Source: an uncultured Prevotellaceae bacterium (GTDB lineage Bacteria; Bacteroidota; Bacteroidia; Bacteroidales; Bacteroidaceae). Taken from it: a DNA stretch of 64,000 nucleotides. Where the stretch lies: the NCBI GenBank assembly GCA_900316445.1, contig ONCZ01000010.1, positions 1-64,000 of the forward strand, read 5' to 3'. A program made the translations under genes and the position numbers. This document shows positions 52,862 through 61,541 of the stretch, in pieces. Each line of letters opens with the position of its first letter. Position 1 is the stretch's first letter. The notes below the pieces were generated by a model. The model was not told where the DNA came from. It saw only the letters and a program-made list of their open reading frames with translations, and did no database searches.

Positions 52862-53581
52862 TCATTCAGGGCTCTGCCCGCCTTCACTCTGATTAACACG
52901 ATACTGCGTTTTGGCGTTGTCTCCCCGGGCAGCAGCACGCTCATCGGCAGCATCCTGCCTCTGTTTCTGTTCGTTCAGGTAACGCTGATAGGCCTCTTCT
53001 ATCTCCTTGACCTTCGCTTCCTTGTATTGCAGACATGTGTCATCGTGCATCTTGTAGACCTGCTCCAGTTCGTCTTCTGCCTCCTGGATGTCGCTCTCTG
53101 AAGCACCTACCAATTTAGCCGTCAGACGGGTTTTATAGGTAGCATGGTTAGCGTCAAGCTTCGCCTTACACTGGTCGTAGAGTGTATCCACACCGTCGAT
53201 CAGAACATCATGGCGATCCTTATTCACCTCTGGCATGGTGCAGACAATGACCACTTGGTTCTCTTCTGACTCCTCATCACTTTCCTCCGTCCTGGTATCC
53301 ATCTTAAACTCCGGATGAGCCGTTTTGATGCCCTTACAGATGGCAAAGACCATCTTCGGGTCATGGGGGTAGATTTCAAACTGATAGTCGTTGGCCAGAC
53401 TTGCCGAAGCCACCTCCTCCAGATTAGTTTCCTCCCCCTCGTCATCGGTGACCGTGAAGGACAAGAGAGCAGCTGGTTCTGCCTTCACACAAAGATTCAT
53501 ATACCGATATTGCAACATGACGGCGTAACCGCTCATCTTGGACTTCATCTCATTAATCAGTGCTCCTATACTCTTTCTCAT
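52862..53581 (-). CDS. T6SS-associated cytoplasmic protein
   Basis: 239 aa, no signal. A mixed N-terminal half with AVMLQYRYMNLCVKAEP and KMVFAICKGIK is followed by a charged coiled coil (about 165-215) and a Gln/Arg-rich tail. Its start overlaps the stop of the 53578 gene (ATGA), so the two are coupled. No family recognised; an adaptor or chaperone for the spike proteins is a reasonable guess from position. Confidence 0.7.
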   Translation of the reverse strand: MRKSIGALINEMKSKMSGYAVMLQYRYMNLCVKAEPAALLSFTVTDDEGEETNLEEVASASLANDYQFEIYPHDPKMVFAICKGIKTAHPEFKMDTRTEESDEESEENQVVIVCTMPEVNKDRHDVLIDGVDTLYDQCKAKLDANHATYKTRLTAKLVGASESDIQEAEDELEQVYKMHDDTCLQYKEAKVKEIEEAYQRYLNEQKQRQDAADERAAARGDNAKTQYRVNQSEGGQSPE

Positions 53582-55593
53582 GATTCACTATCATTATTAT
53601 CTTCTTCATCTTTAGGCAGTTCCACATCCTTCGCCTTAGGCGCATCCGCCTCTTTCAGTTTGGCAGAGAGAGAGCCGCCACCAGCGGCAGGAGCGGCGGG
53701 CATGCCGTCCTTGATGTTCGGCGACTTAAACTCGGACTTGGCCTGGAGACTGTCAATGGCAGCCTTCGGAGCCGTAATCTCGCCTTTGAATGTTGTCTTG
53801 CCGTTGACGGTATTGTCGCCATAGAACTCGGCCTTCGAACCACTGACGGCTACGTTGCCGCCGGTGAGCTGTACCACAGCCTTGGCCTCGCCCTGCTGCA
53901 TCTCGGCAGTCGTCTTACCATAGATGCCCGTCTCTTCCGACGACAGTGTCAGCTCTTTGGCCTGGTTGTCTGCATCCATACGACCCACGTACATCTTCTC
54001 GGCCAGCAGCGTCAACGAGCTGCCTGCGGCCATATTCTGGTCGGTCAGTTTGGCAGCATCCACATCGGTGGCCTTCACGTAGATATCCTTAGCATCGAGA
54101 CTGATCTGGCCCTTCGCCTTACCGTCCTTGTCGATAGCAGCCACACTGGCCAATTCTGTGACGAGGGTAAACTGTCCCGTGGCGTTCTTGTCCTTATCGT
54201 AAGAAGAGAGCGCCATGTTGTTGACCTGCACGCCAAACGTTCCCGTCGTATTCTTATCCTTATCAGCAGAGCTGAACTTGGTGTCGGCAGCATTCACAGA
54301 GAATGTTCCTGTGCTGTTACCTTCCTTGTCAATGGAGGCCATCACGATATTCTCTGCACGGAAAGTGATACTACTCTCAGCAGCCTGGTCTTTCTCCTCG
54401 GGGCTGCCATCCGAGATATCATAATCTACAGCAGCTACAGAGAAATCCTTGGTCATAATAGCCACCGAACCTCCTGAGGTGATACTGCCGGTCGTATCGT
54501 CAGTCATCTCGATATTCGTCGTAGAGAGCGCTATCGCACCTGATGCAAGCGAGATATTACTGTCATCGATCAGAGTACCGTCGGCATTCAAGGTATCTGC
54601 CACAAGATGACGGGCACGCAGACGGATAGCCGACTCGTCGTTGGTACGGATATTCCCGTCGCCATCGACAGAAGAGAAGAACATCTGCTCGGCCTCAACT
54701 GTCAGGCTTGAGCCTGTGGTCTTGTCCGTAAAGTCGGTCTTGGCGTTGCTAATCCTATCCTGTTCTGCCTCGAGGGCTGTGATACGCCTGTTGGTCTCTG
54801 CTAAGCGAGAAAGGGTGTCTATACAGTTCTGCACGGCTCCATAAAGAGCTGGTATCATACCTTCATACTGATTCTGCAGATCTATAAGATCGACAATGTT
54901 GGTGCGGACATCCATCAGTCCTCCGTTCAAGTCTGCCTCAGCGTCAAAGATATCTTGGATGTCGGAAATAACATCATTGACCTGTGACATCTTTTTGGAG
55001 GCCTCCGAAGTCAGGTCTGACTTGACACTATTCAGCGCACTCAGCCTGTCAGATATGATACTGTCGAGTTTCTCGACAGAGCGGGTAGCACTGATCTCAA
55101 TCGTCTCGTCGGCATGGATACGCACGCCGGCACCTCCTGTGGTTGGAGGCTCAGAGAAGAAGTCGGTGGAGTCGTTGCTCTGGATGGCTATCTGACGGGC
55201 CTGACTGACAATCTGGGAGTTTGGCCATACCACCTCTTCCACGCCGTCTGGGCCTGGATCGGCAGCTATCTGGGAGATGAGCGAAGCATGCGTATCCACC
55301 TTGCCAGACTGTCCGACACCTTGAAGGCTCACATTGTTGCCCCTGACCACGACAGCACCGCCATCGCCCCAGAGGGCACCGCTCTTATCTACGTCGCCGA
55401 TGATGATTTCCGGCGCAGAGATCACGATGCGTTTGTCATCGCGGAAGTATTTTCCTTCAGCCAAACGGTTGAAGATGTCTACCTTAATCTGCTGCACCTC
55501 AGCCTTCTGCTTGCGTATCTCTTCCAGATCCTTCGAGACACAGTCCTGCAGATTCTGAAGGGCTTCTTTCCAATCGTCGAATACTATATCCAT
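53578..55593 (-). CDS. Beta-repeat spike- or baseplate-associated protein
   Basis: 671 aa, no signal. It has a helical N-terminus (1-55), a beta section (KRIVISAPEIIIGDVDKSG), a long coiled coil at about 175-290, then repeated beta units at about 300-600 of the type LTLLAEKMYVGRMD and FSVNAADTKFSS. The end is Ala/Lys/Glu/Asp rich. The repeats resemble the gp5-like needle region of VgrG and phage tail spikes. It starts 3 bases after the vgrG stop, so it probably associates with the spike. Not a recognised named family. Confidence 0.72.
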   Translation of the reverse strand: MDIVFDDWKEALQNLQDCVSKDLEEIRKQKAEVQQIKVDIFNRLAEGKYFRDDKRIVISAPEIIIGDVDKSGALWGDGGAVVVRGNNVSLQGVGQSGKVDTHASLISQIAADPGPDGVEEVVWPNSQIVSQARQIAIQSNDSTDFFSEPPTTGGAGVRIHADETIEISATRSVEKLDSIISDRLSALNSVKSDLTSEASKKMSQVNDVISDIQDIFDAEADLNGGLMDVRTNIVDLIDLQNQYEGMIPALYGAVQNCIDTLSRLAETNRRITALEAEQDRISNAKTDFTDKTTGSSLTVEAEQMFFSSVDGDGNIRTNDESAIRLRARHLVADTLNADGTLIDDSNISLASGAIALSTTNIEMTDDTTGSITSGGSVAIMTKDFSVAAVDYDISDGSPEEKDQAAESSITFRAENIVMASIDKEGNSTGTFSVNAADTKFSSADKDKNTTGTFGVQVNNMALSSYDKDKNATGQFTLVTELASVAAIDKDGKAKGQISLDAKDIYVKATDVDAAKLTDQNMAAGSSLTLLAEKMYVGRMDADNQAKELTLSSEETGIYGKTTAEMQQGEAKAVVQLTGGNVAVSGSKAEFYGDNTVNGKTTFKGEITAPKAAIDSLQAKSEFKSPNIKDGMPAAPAAGGGSLSAKLKEADAPKAKDVELPKDEEDNNDSES

Positions 55594-55596
55594 AAA

Positions 55597-58500
55597 CTAT
55601 ACACTATTTACCTTCTTCTGTAACGCTATCGGATAAGCGGAGATAACTCCAGCTATATTATCTTTCTGCTCCAGCACACCTCCGTTAAAATGGATCGTCG
55701 CACCAGGTGTGTCAGACAGCAGGATGCGACCTTTCTCGGCTGATCTCCATCGATTCGTGATGGAAATGGCATCAATCCACGGATTGACATATCCATCAAT
55801 AAAGTAGTTCTTCGCCCACTTAACGAAAGAGTTCTTTATTGTCAAGAAATTCTTGTCAAGATTGTCAGCCGGTTTTATTCTCTTGGAAAAATTCGCCCAA
55901 TCAGTATCATTTGCGTAATCTGGTTCTGCACCAGCTTCAAGTTTAATCAGCTTTTTAAAGTTATCATCAGTTTTGATTTCATTTATTAATTTATAGACAA
56001 TCTTTCTGTGGAGGATGGTCATCTCTCGGGCAAAATTAGTCAAATCGGTAGTTTCTGATACAGTTCCTGCATTGATCTTTGCTATTAATCCGTCATTCCC
56101 ATTATTCATAAAGATGTCAAGTCCGCGGATTGCAGTTTGAAGGCCATCTGAATAATAGCAGTCCCACTTATCCACTTTAGAAAGTGTGAACTCATTCCAT
56201 GCTTTTGCAGCATCGAATAGAGCTTTCAGGTCAACACCAACTTTCTGAGCACCAGAAACGATATCAGCTCTTTTCTTTTGAATATCCTCATTCTGATTGA
56301 CCATATTTCCTTGTAGATTCACCTGCACAAGAGCTTGATTATGAATTTGTAAAATTACAACGTCGTCATTTCGCTGGTTCTCATTTTGCTGGTTCTCATT
56401 TTGCCCACCGCCATTATGAAGCGTAAAAGCAGGAATATTATCAAAATCGAAACTATTTACATCGATAATATCTTCTATCTTAAACTTTTTCTCATTACAG
56501 TTGTCAAATATTTTCTTTATAAGTCCATTTTCTCCTGCGACAAACTTCAGTTTTTGTAAATTATCATAGCCTGAAAGAGCTTTGTATTTGGTGGCGGAAG
56601 CCTTTACATTCTCATAAGCAGTCTTGATATTATTACAAATCTTATCGGCATTTGAGGTCAGCATATCGATAGACCTAAACACATCACCCAAAGTGTGACC
56701 TGCCCTGTCGAAACTCTTAACCATCTCCCTTCCAGGATGTTCAAGGTTTTCGAACGGTGCCTCGGCCTTACCCTTGCCAGCCTCTATCATGACGTAACTG
56801 TTAGACTTGATCTTCAGCGTGCCATCAACAGGACGGGTGAACACCTCCAATATAGTACGGAAAAACGACAGGTCAAGCCATTTGCCAACCGTCCTATTCA
56901 ACACATCTTCACCCATGGTACCTAATCCCCACTTCGCCCAGGATCCCAAGGACTTCACATTATCTGGCGGATTCACAAAATGGTCGCCGGCTGCTGTACC
57001 CGAGATCAACGAGAGCTTGTTGCTGGCAGAGATCGACACATTCTTGCCTTCTATCTTGACATTGCCATTCGGCGCGGAAATGGTGATGCCTGTAAAGGCA
57101 TTCAAACTGACGTTACCCAGGGGGGAAGCGATATTCACCGAACGTTTGTCTGACGACATATTAATCTGATACAGACCATAGCGGTCAGTGATATTGATGC
57201 CGCCAGTAAGATCGACCATGTCCTGGTTAGTGATTAGCGGTTTGTAAAGAGGGATTACGCTCCTGATAAACGAGGCCGCAGGAGACAGCCCGATCAGGAA
57301 ATCTACGCCGTCAGTTTTATCATTAAAGGTAATGGAATGACCATTTTTCGACCGGATGACACGGTCGGGCAGAGGCAGCCACGGATCCGTGACATATCTT
57401 GACTGCAAGGAGCCAACAATATAGGGCCGTTCGATATTACCGTCCTCATAGTTGAGCAACACCTCATCCCCAGTACAAGGTCTGAAGGTGACACCACCGC
57501 CGGCAGTGGCAAAGGGTGTCGCCATACGGACCCAAGGCGACTTGTCGCCGTCCTCTGGCTGCCAAGGATACCTCACACGTACCCGTCCAAAACGGTTCGG
57601 GTCGAGATTGTCCTCCACAAAGGCCACCTGAGCCTCCGCTGTCCTGACGGTCGGGATCTCCGGCATCAGCGGCGGACACGGGATGGCTTTCTGTATTTTG
57701 TCAGAACTCACTTCCTTATACAAAGGAGGTATGGCTTCAACGATATAGTTTCCGCTCTCATCCAGTTCCACCTTGATGACAATGTAGAAGCCTCCCCCCA
57801 CCTTGATCACGTCACCTAAGCACAGGCCTTGATCATCTGCTCCGTAGTTCAATCTGACAAGTAACTGACTGACTGTCTGAGAGGCACGACGCATCTTGGA
57901 ATAGAAAGCGGCCGTCAGCAATGACACAACATTACCTTTTTGGTTGACGGTCAGGCTGCTGTCAGAAATGAGGGATTTTAGGGTAGAGAACAGATTGAAC
58001 GTTGTGCCGTCGGTCTGGTCGGAGTTTTCATCCTTGTCCAGAGTCAGGTTCTTGTCATTGTTTTGGTCGTTCTTTTTCTTCATGGACACGCCAGCATCCT
58101 TCGCCGTTTGAGCGACAGACCAGGCGAGATCTGAAATGATGTCGTAAAGACTGGTATCATTCAAGACCGTATAAAAGAGATTGAGCAACATTAACCTGTA
58201 ATCGAACGACTCATCGGAAAAATTGGTGTAGCCGTTCTTTTCAAGTTCCACGAAATTGGCATCGTTAGCCTCCGGCTGGTTATAAACAGCCTTGAATCCC
58301 TGACCTGTAAGCACCTTAGTCGTTTTGGGTGTTGAGACAAGTTTACCGTCTTGCTTCTTATACTTTGTAGAGCCGTCTTTATCTTTTGCTACATTGCCAT
58401 CTGTATCTTTTTCCTTTTCATATTCGTAAACTACTGTTTCCGTCAGCTTCCATAATTCCTCATTCTCGCTGTTGGTAATCGTAGTTGTTGTCACGACCTT

Positions 58501-59562
58501 ACTGATCTCACCCTTCAGCTTAACTACTTCTTTGTCATCACTGTTATAGAAAGAGGTCTCAACGATGACCGTCTTTTTTCCTTTCTCATAATTAAAGATT
58601 GTTGTTTCCTTCACCAAACCCTCTTCTTTACCTGTCGTAGTTGGACCATCCTTCGACTTATATTCACCAAGTAGCGACGTGGGAGAATCGACATAACGGT
58701 TGTCGTTTTCCGATGAACGCATGGTAAAATCATAGTGACAACCTTCCACATCGAGCACATGATCGACAGATTCCTCATAGTCCACAGAGTCGGCCACACC
58801 CGACTGGTCTTTTGATGCCTTCTCAAGATCTGGTTTCATGCCTAAGTTCAGTGATCCCCCCTCAAAATACAACATCTCGCCACAACGGATGGCACTACGA
58901 GCCAGGAAGTCATAGAAACTTTCATTATATTGCACAAGATACGGCTGTCGGATTTCTACCGTATTGTCCTTATTATAGTTCAGGAACTGAAGATTCACCT
59001 TGCCCTGAAGCTGCGCTGGGTTTGGAGTGAGAATGAATTTCTTGATGCCTTCAGTGAAGATCTCACCGCCCAATTTACGTGCTGTATAGGCGTAACAGTA
59101 CTTGTCGATGGTTGCCAATTTGTCCATGCTATAGCAGAACAGTTCCACATAAAGGCTTGTTGCAGTAGAACTCTTTTTTTGGATAGGCTTCATCTTATAG
59201 ACGAAGTAATTCTCTGCCACTTTAAGATCTTCTGTATCATTATTATACACAAGGGTCACCAACTGTCTGGAAAATTTCTCCTGCAAAGCAGAGAAATTAG
59301 GAAATACACTAGAACTATCTGTATCACCGGAACTACCAGAACTACCGGAACCACTGGAACCATCTGTGCCACCAGAATTATCTGTTTTACTCACTTTAGT
59401 CAAGTCCAACTTTACATGTATATAACCTGGCGCAAAGATTCTTTTTTGATAGTCCAGTTTATCAATTGACACGTTATATTCGACAGAACCGATGGCGACT
59501 ACAGTGTTATCTTCCGCCTTAATATCACTAATAGAACCAACTGTCAATTTATATTTTCCCAT
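55597..59562 (-). CDS. vgrG: VgrG/TssI spike protein with long C-terminal extension
   Basis: 1321 aa, about twice the usual length of Bacteroidales VgrG. Residues about 1-620 are the gp27-like part with a low-complexity insert (GSSGSGSSGSSGD, about 70-85) and a Lys-rich insert near 380-420. The gp5 OB fold lies at about 640-730 (DPNRFGRVRVRYPWQPEDG). A beta-helix needle follows at about 780-860 (GNVSLNAFTGITISAPNGN). Residues 880-1321 are mostly helical with a QNENQQNENQRN stretch and no recognised domain; this could be an effector or a docking region. VgrG trimers form the puncturing tip. Confidence 0.9.
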   Translation of the reverse strand: MGKYKLTVGSISDIKAEDNTVVAIGSVEYNVSIDKLDYQKRIFAPGYIHVKLDLTKVSKTDNSGGTDGSSGSGSSGSSGDTDSSSVFPNFSALQEKFSRQLVTLVYNNDTEDLKVAENYFVYKMKPIQKKSSTATSLYVELFCYSMDKLATIDKYCYAYTARKLGGEIFTEGIKKFILTPNPAQLQGKVNLQFLNYNKDNTVEIRQPYLVQYNESFYDFLARSAIRCGEMLYFEGGSLNLGMKPDLEKASKDQSGVADSVDYEESVDHVLDVEGCHYDFTMRSSENDNRYVDSPTSLLGEYKSKDGPTTTGKEEGLVKETTIFNYEKGKKTVIVETSFYNSDDKEVVKLKGEISKVVTTTTITNSENEELWKLTETVVYEYEKEKDTDGNVAKDKDGSTKYKKQDGKLVSTPKTTKVLTGQGFKAVYNQPEANDANFVELEKNGYTNFSDESFDYRLMLLNLFYTVLNDTSLYDIISDLAWSVAQTAKDAGVSMKKKNDQNNDKNLTLDKDENSDQTDGTTFNLFSTLKSLISDSSLTVNQKGNVVSLLTAAFYSKMRRASQTVSQLLVRLNYGADDQGLCLGDVIKVGGGFYIVIKVELDESGNYIVEAIPPLYKEVSSDKIQKAIPCPPLMPEIPTVRTAEAQVAFVEDNLDPNRFGRVRVRYPWQPEDGDKSPWVRMATPFATAGGGVTFRPCTGDEVLLNYEDGNIERPYIVGSLQSRYVTDPWLPLPDRVIRSKNGHSITFNDKTDGVDFLIGLSPAASFIRSVIPLYKPLITNQDMVDLTGGINITDRYGLYQINMSSDKRSVNIASPLGNVSLNAFTGITISAPNGNVKIEGKNVSISASNKLSLISGTAAGDHFVNPPDNVKSLGSWAKWGLGTMGEDVLNRTVGKWLDLSFFRTILEVFTRPVDGTLKIKSNSYVMIEAGKGKAEAPFENLEHPGREMVKSFDRAGHTLGDVFRSIDMLTSNADKICNNIKTAYENVKASATKYKALSGYDNLQKLKFVAGENGLIKKIFDNCNEKKFKIEDIIDVNSFDFDNIPAFTLHNGGGQNENQQNENQRNDDVVILQIHNQALVQVNLQGNMVNQNEDIQKKRADIVSGAQKVGVDLKALFDAAKAWNEFTLSKVDKWDCYYSDGLQTAIRGLDIFMNNGNDGLIAKINAGTVSETTDLTNFAREMTILHRKIVYKLINEIKTDDNFKKLIKLEAGAEPDYANDTDWANFSKRIKPADNLDKNFLTIKNSFVKWAKNYFIDGYVNPWIDAISITNRWRSAEKGRILLSDTPGATIHFNGGVLEQKDNIAGVISAYPIALQKKVNSV

Positions 59563-59576
59563 ATCTTTCCTCTTTA

Positions 59577-60077
59577 TTATCTGGATACTTTCCTCGAAAT
59601 CTCAATATAGCGGTCACCATTCACACCTATGTAGGTGATGTTGGCCACCAGCAGCTTCACGTGGATCAGCATCTGCTCCGTACTACCTTCAGAGGTTGGC
59701 GCATTTGTAAAATCATCCTCCACGTCGATCACGTAGCCATTGACGACCATCGCGTCTTCATAGCCTGTCACGTACTGCCTGTTGAATAAGGTGGCATTAA
59801 AGAGGAATGTGAAGAATTCCGGCTCGTTCTGTTGCATCTGATGATAGAACGGCTTGCCATCCTCCGGACTCATCAGGCGAATGGTGAAATCAAGGATGGT
59901 GGAGGTGGTATTGCCGAACGGGTAGCCCGACTTGTTACGTTCACGCTTGCACTCATAGCCGAAATGCAGCACCGTAAAGCACCTGTCACATGGAATCCTG
60001 AACCTCTTCTCGTCTATCGAGCGGATATCTTCAGGATAGAGCATGGCCTTGAGATGATTGGAAACAGTTATTGCCAT
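59577..60077 (-). CDS. Hcp-like/T6SSiii accessory protein
   Basis: 166 aa. It contains CDRCFTVLHFGYECKRERNK and YVTGYEDAMVVNGYVIDVE, which I associate with a T6SSiii family of Hcp-related size located before vgrG. It lies 14 bases after the 60092 gene and 14 before vgrG. A role as a tube-to-spike adaptor or special tube subunit is inferred from position. Confidence 0.7.
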   Translation of the reverse strand: MAITVSNHLKAMLYPEDIRSIDEKRFRIPCDRCFTVLHFGYECKRERNKSGYPFGNTTSTILDFTIRLMSPEDGKPFYHQMQQNEPEFFTFLFNATLFNRQYVTGYEDAMVVNGYVIDVEDDFTNAPTSEGSTEQMLIHVKLLVANITYIGVNGDRYIEISRKVSR

Positions 60078-60091
60078 AGTCGTCGGAGGAT

Positions 60092-60511
60092 TTATTTAGG
60101 GGTATTCTTATAGACGACGCCATCCACAATGACGCGCTCTGCCATCAGCGAGAGCTTGAGATAGCGACGGTTGGAACTGTCAATATGATAGTCCTCGGCC
60201 AAGGAGAAACAGTAGGCATCTTCGAACAGCAGCTCTGACGAGGCAGTGAGATCACCGCCATTCGCGACCATCAGGTCGAACAGCACACGTCCGTTAATCG
60301 GCTCGCCACTGATATACCAGTCATACAGGTTCAGGTTCTCTTTGCCTGGAGCCACGACAACAATTTCCACCTGCTCACACCGGGCATCGGCATCTGGACG
60401 GAACTGGTTGTGGTGACGTGAAAAATGACAATGGCAGTCTGCGACGAGATACTCGGACGAATAGACCTTGGATTCGTTATTGCCAAACTGAAGACGAGCT
60501 ACTAATGCCAT
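60092..60511 (-). CDS. TssD/Hcp-family protein, divergent
   Basis: 139 aa. It begins MALVARLQFGNNESKVYSS and contains APGKENLNLYDWYISGEPI and SLAEDYHIDSSNRRYLKL, the pattern of the divergent Bacteroidetes TssD (tube) family. It follows a 158-base gap with a strong hairpin (60564-60601) after the two conventional hcp genes. It may be a tube variant or cap. Confidence 0.75.
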   Translation of the reverse strand: MALVARLQFGNNESKVYSSEYLVADCHCHFSRHHNQFRPDADARCEQVEIVVVAPGKENLNLYDWYISGEPINGRVLFDLMVANGGDLTASSELLFEDAYCFSLAEDYHIDSSNRRYLKLSLMAERVIVDGVVYKNTPK

Positions 60512-60563
60512 AAGAAATGCTTCTAAAATATAAACAGTTCGTGAGGTTCGTATTTACACGGTT

Positions 60564-60601
60564 AATCAATTGACCCAGTCCGAAGACTGAATCAATTGAT
60601 T
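60564..60601 (-). ncRNA. Intra-operon hairpin with UUCG loop
   Basis: On the minus strand a 17-bp stem, including two G-U pairs, closes a UUCG tetraloop (AATCAATTGA..CAGTC TTCG GACTG..TCAATTGATT). No T-run follows, so it is more likely an RNA-stability or processing element than a full terminator. Two smaller hairpins (GTAGG/CCTAC and GATGC/GCATC) lie just before it, at the hcp stop. Confidence 0.6.
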
Positions 60602-60669
60602 GATAGAGTGGAACAATTCTCGAATATTCAAATTCATTTACTTGATGCTTCGCATCGAGTAGGAATCGC

Positions 60670-61068
60670 CTACTTCCAAGGATTGTCGTAGCTGACGGCA
60701 CCGTTCTCGAGTTTCTGGCACACAATCTCGATTTCCTCGTAGTGCTGCTGGCCATCCTCCCACTTCTCAACATAGTTGATACAGTAGCAGTTGGTACCTT
60801 TCAACTCCTTCATGGCTGCGCCGTCGACGGTGTTCACAAACTTCACTGACACGTTCTTCGGGCTCGTCGGATCGAGCATCCAAGCAATCAGCTCATTGTT
60901 GCCGTCATTCATGGCCTTCACACGGATGGTGACCTTACCACCACGGGGGATACCTGCAATCTGGCCCTCACGGTCGGTAGCCTGATCGAACTTATAGTCA
61001 ACCATCATTACTTCTCTCGCTGCGAACCCATCAATTTCGAGGGTTACCGGGGTTACATTCTCTGCCAT
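60670..61068 (-). CDS. hcp: Hcp/TssD tube protein, paralogue 2
   Basis: 132 aa. It shares the core GIPRGGKVTIRVKAMNDG, the YCINYVEKWEDG segment and the end VSYDNPWK with the hcp at 61115, but is clearly diverged. Two adjacent Hcps of this kind occur in other T6SSiii loci. Tube subunit or effector-carrying variant. No catalytic extension. Confidence 0.9.
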   Translation of the reverse strand: MAENVTPVTLEIDGFAAREVMMVDYKFDQATDREGQIAGIPRGGKVTIRVKAMNDGNNELIAWMLDPTSPKNVSVKFVNTVDGAAMKELKGTNCYCINYVEKWEDGQQHYEEIEIVCQKLENGAVSYDNPWK

Positions 61069-61114
61069 AATATTTAAATTTTATGGTTCAACTTACTTCT
61101 TAACTCTCAATTGA

Positions 61115-61507
61115 TTAAGCCCACTCGTTCTCATAAACCACGTTACCGAACTCGATCTTTTTGCAGGTGATGACAATCTCCTCGAAGTGACCCATCTTGT
61201 CCTCCCACTTCTCCTCGAAGTTGATACAGTAGCCGTTGGTGAACTTGATGGTCTTCATCTCCTTGTTCGTCTTCGTCTCGAGGAACTTGATTGTACCGTT
61301 CTTCGGCAGGCTGCGCTCGCACATCCAGGCCATCAGGTCGGGCGTACCATCGTTGAGAGCCTTTACACGGACAGTAATCTTACCACCACGGGGGATACCG
61401 GCCATCTGACCTTCTACGTCTGTTGCCTGAGTGAACTCATAGGTCACCATCAGGACTTCTCTCTCCTTGTAATCGTCAATCGCGATACTTACAGGTGTTT
61501 TAGCCAT
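61115..61507 (-). CDS. hcp: Hcp/TssD tube protein, paralogue 1
   Basis: 130 aa, standard Hcp length. Conserved segments: REVLMVTYEFTQATDVEGQ, GIPRGGKITVRVKALNDG and YCINFEEKWEDK. It follows tssC by 34 bases, as expected for the main tube gene. The orphan gene at 1-168 is almost identical over the visible part. Confidence 0.95.
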   Translation of the reverse strand: MAKTPVSIAIDDYKEREVLMVTYEFTQATDVEGQMAGIPRGGKITVRVKALNDGTPDLMAWMCERSLPKNGTIKFLETKTNKEMKTIKFTNGYCINFEEKWEDKMGHFEEIVITCKKIEFGNVVYENEWA

Positions 61508-61541
61508 AATAATTTGTTTTTAATTGTTGATATAAAAAAAT

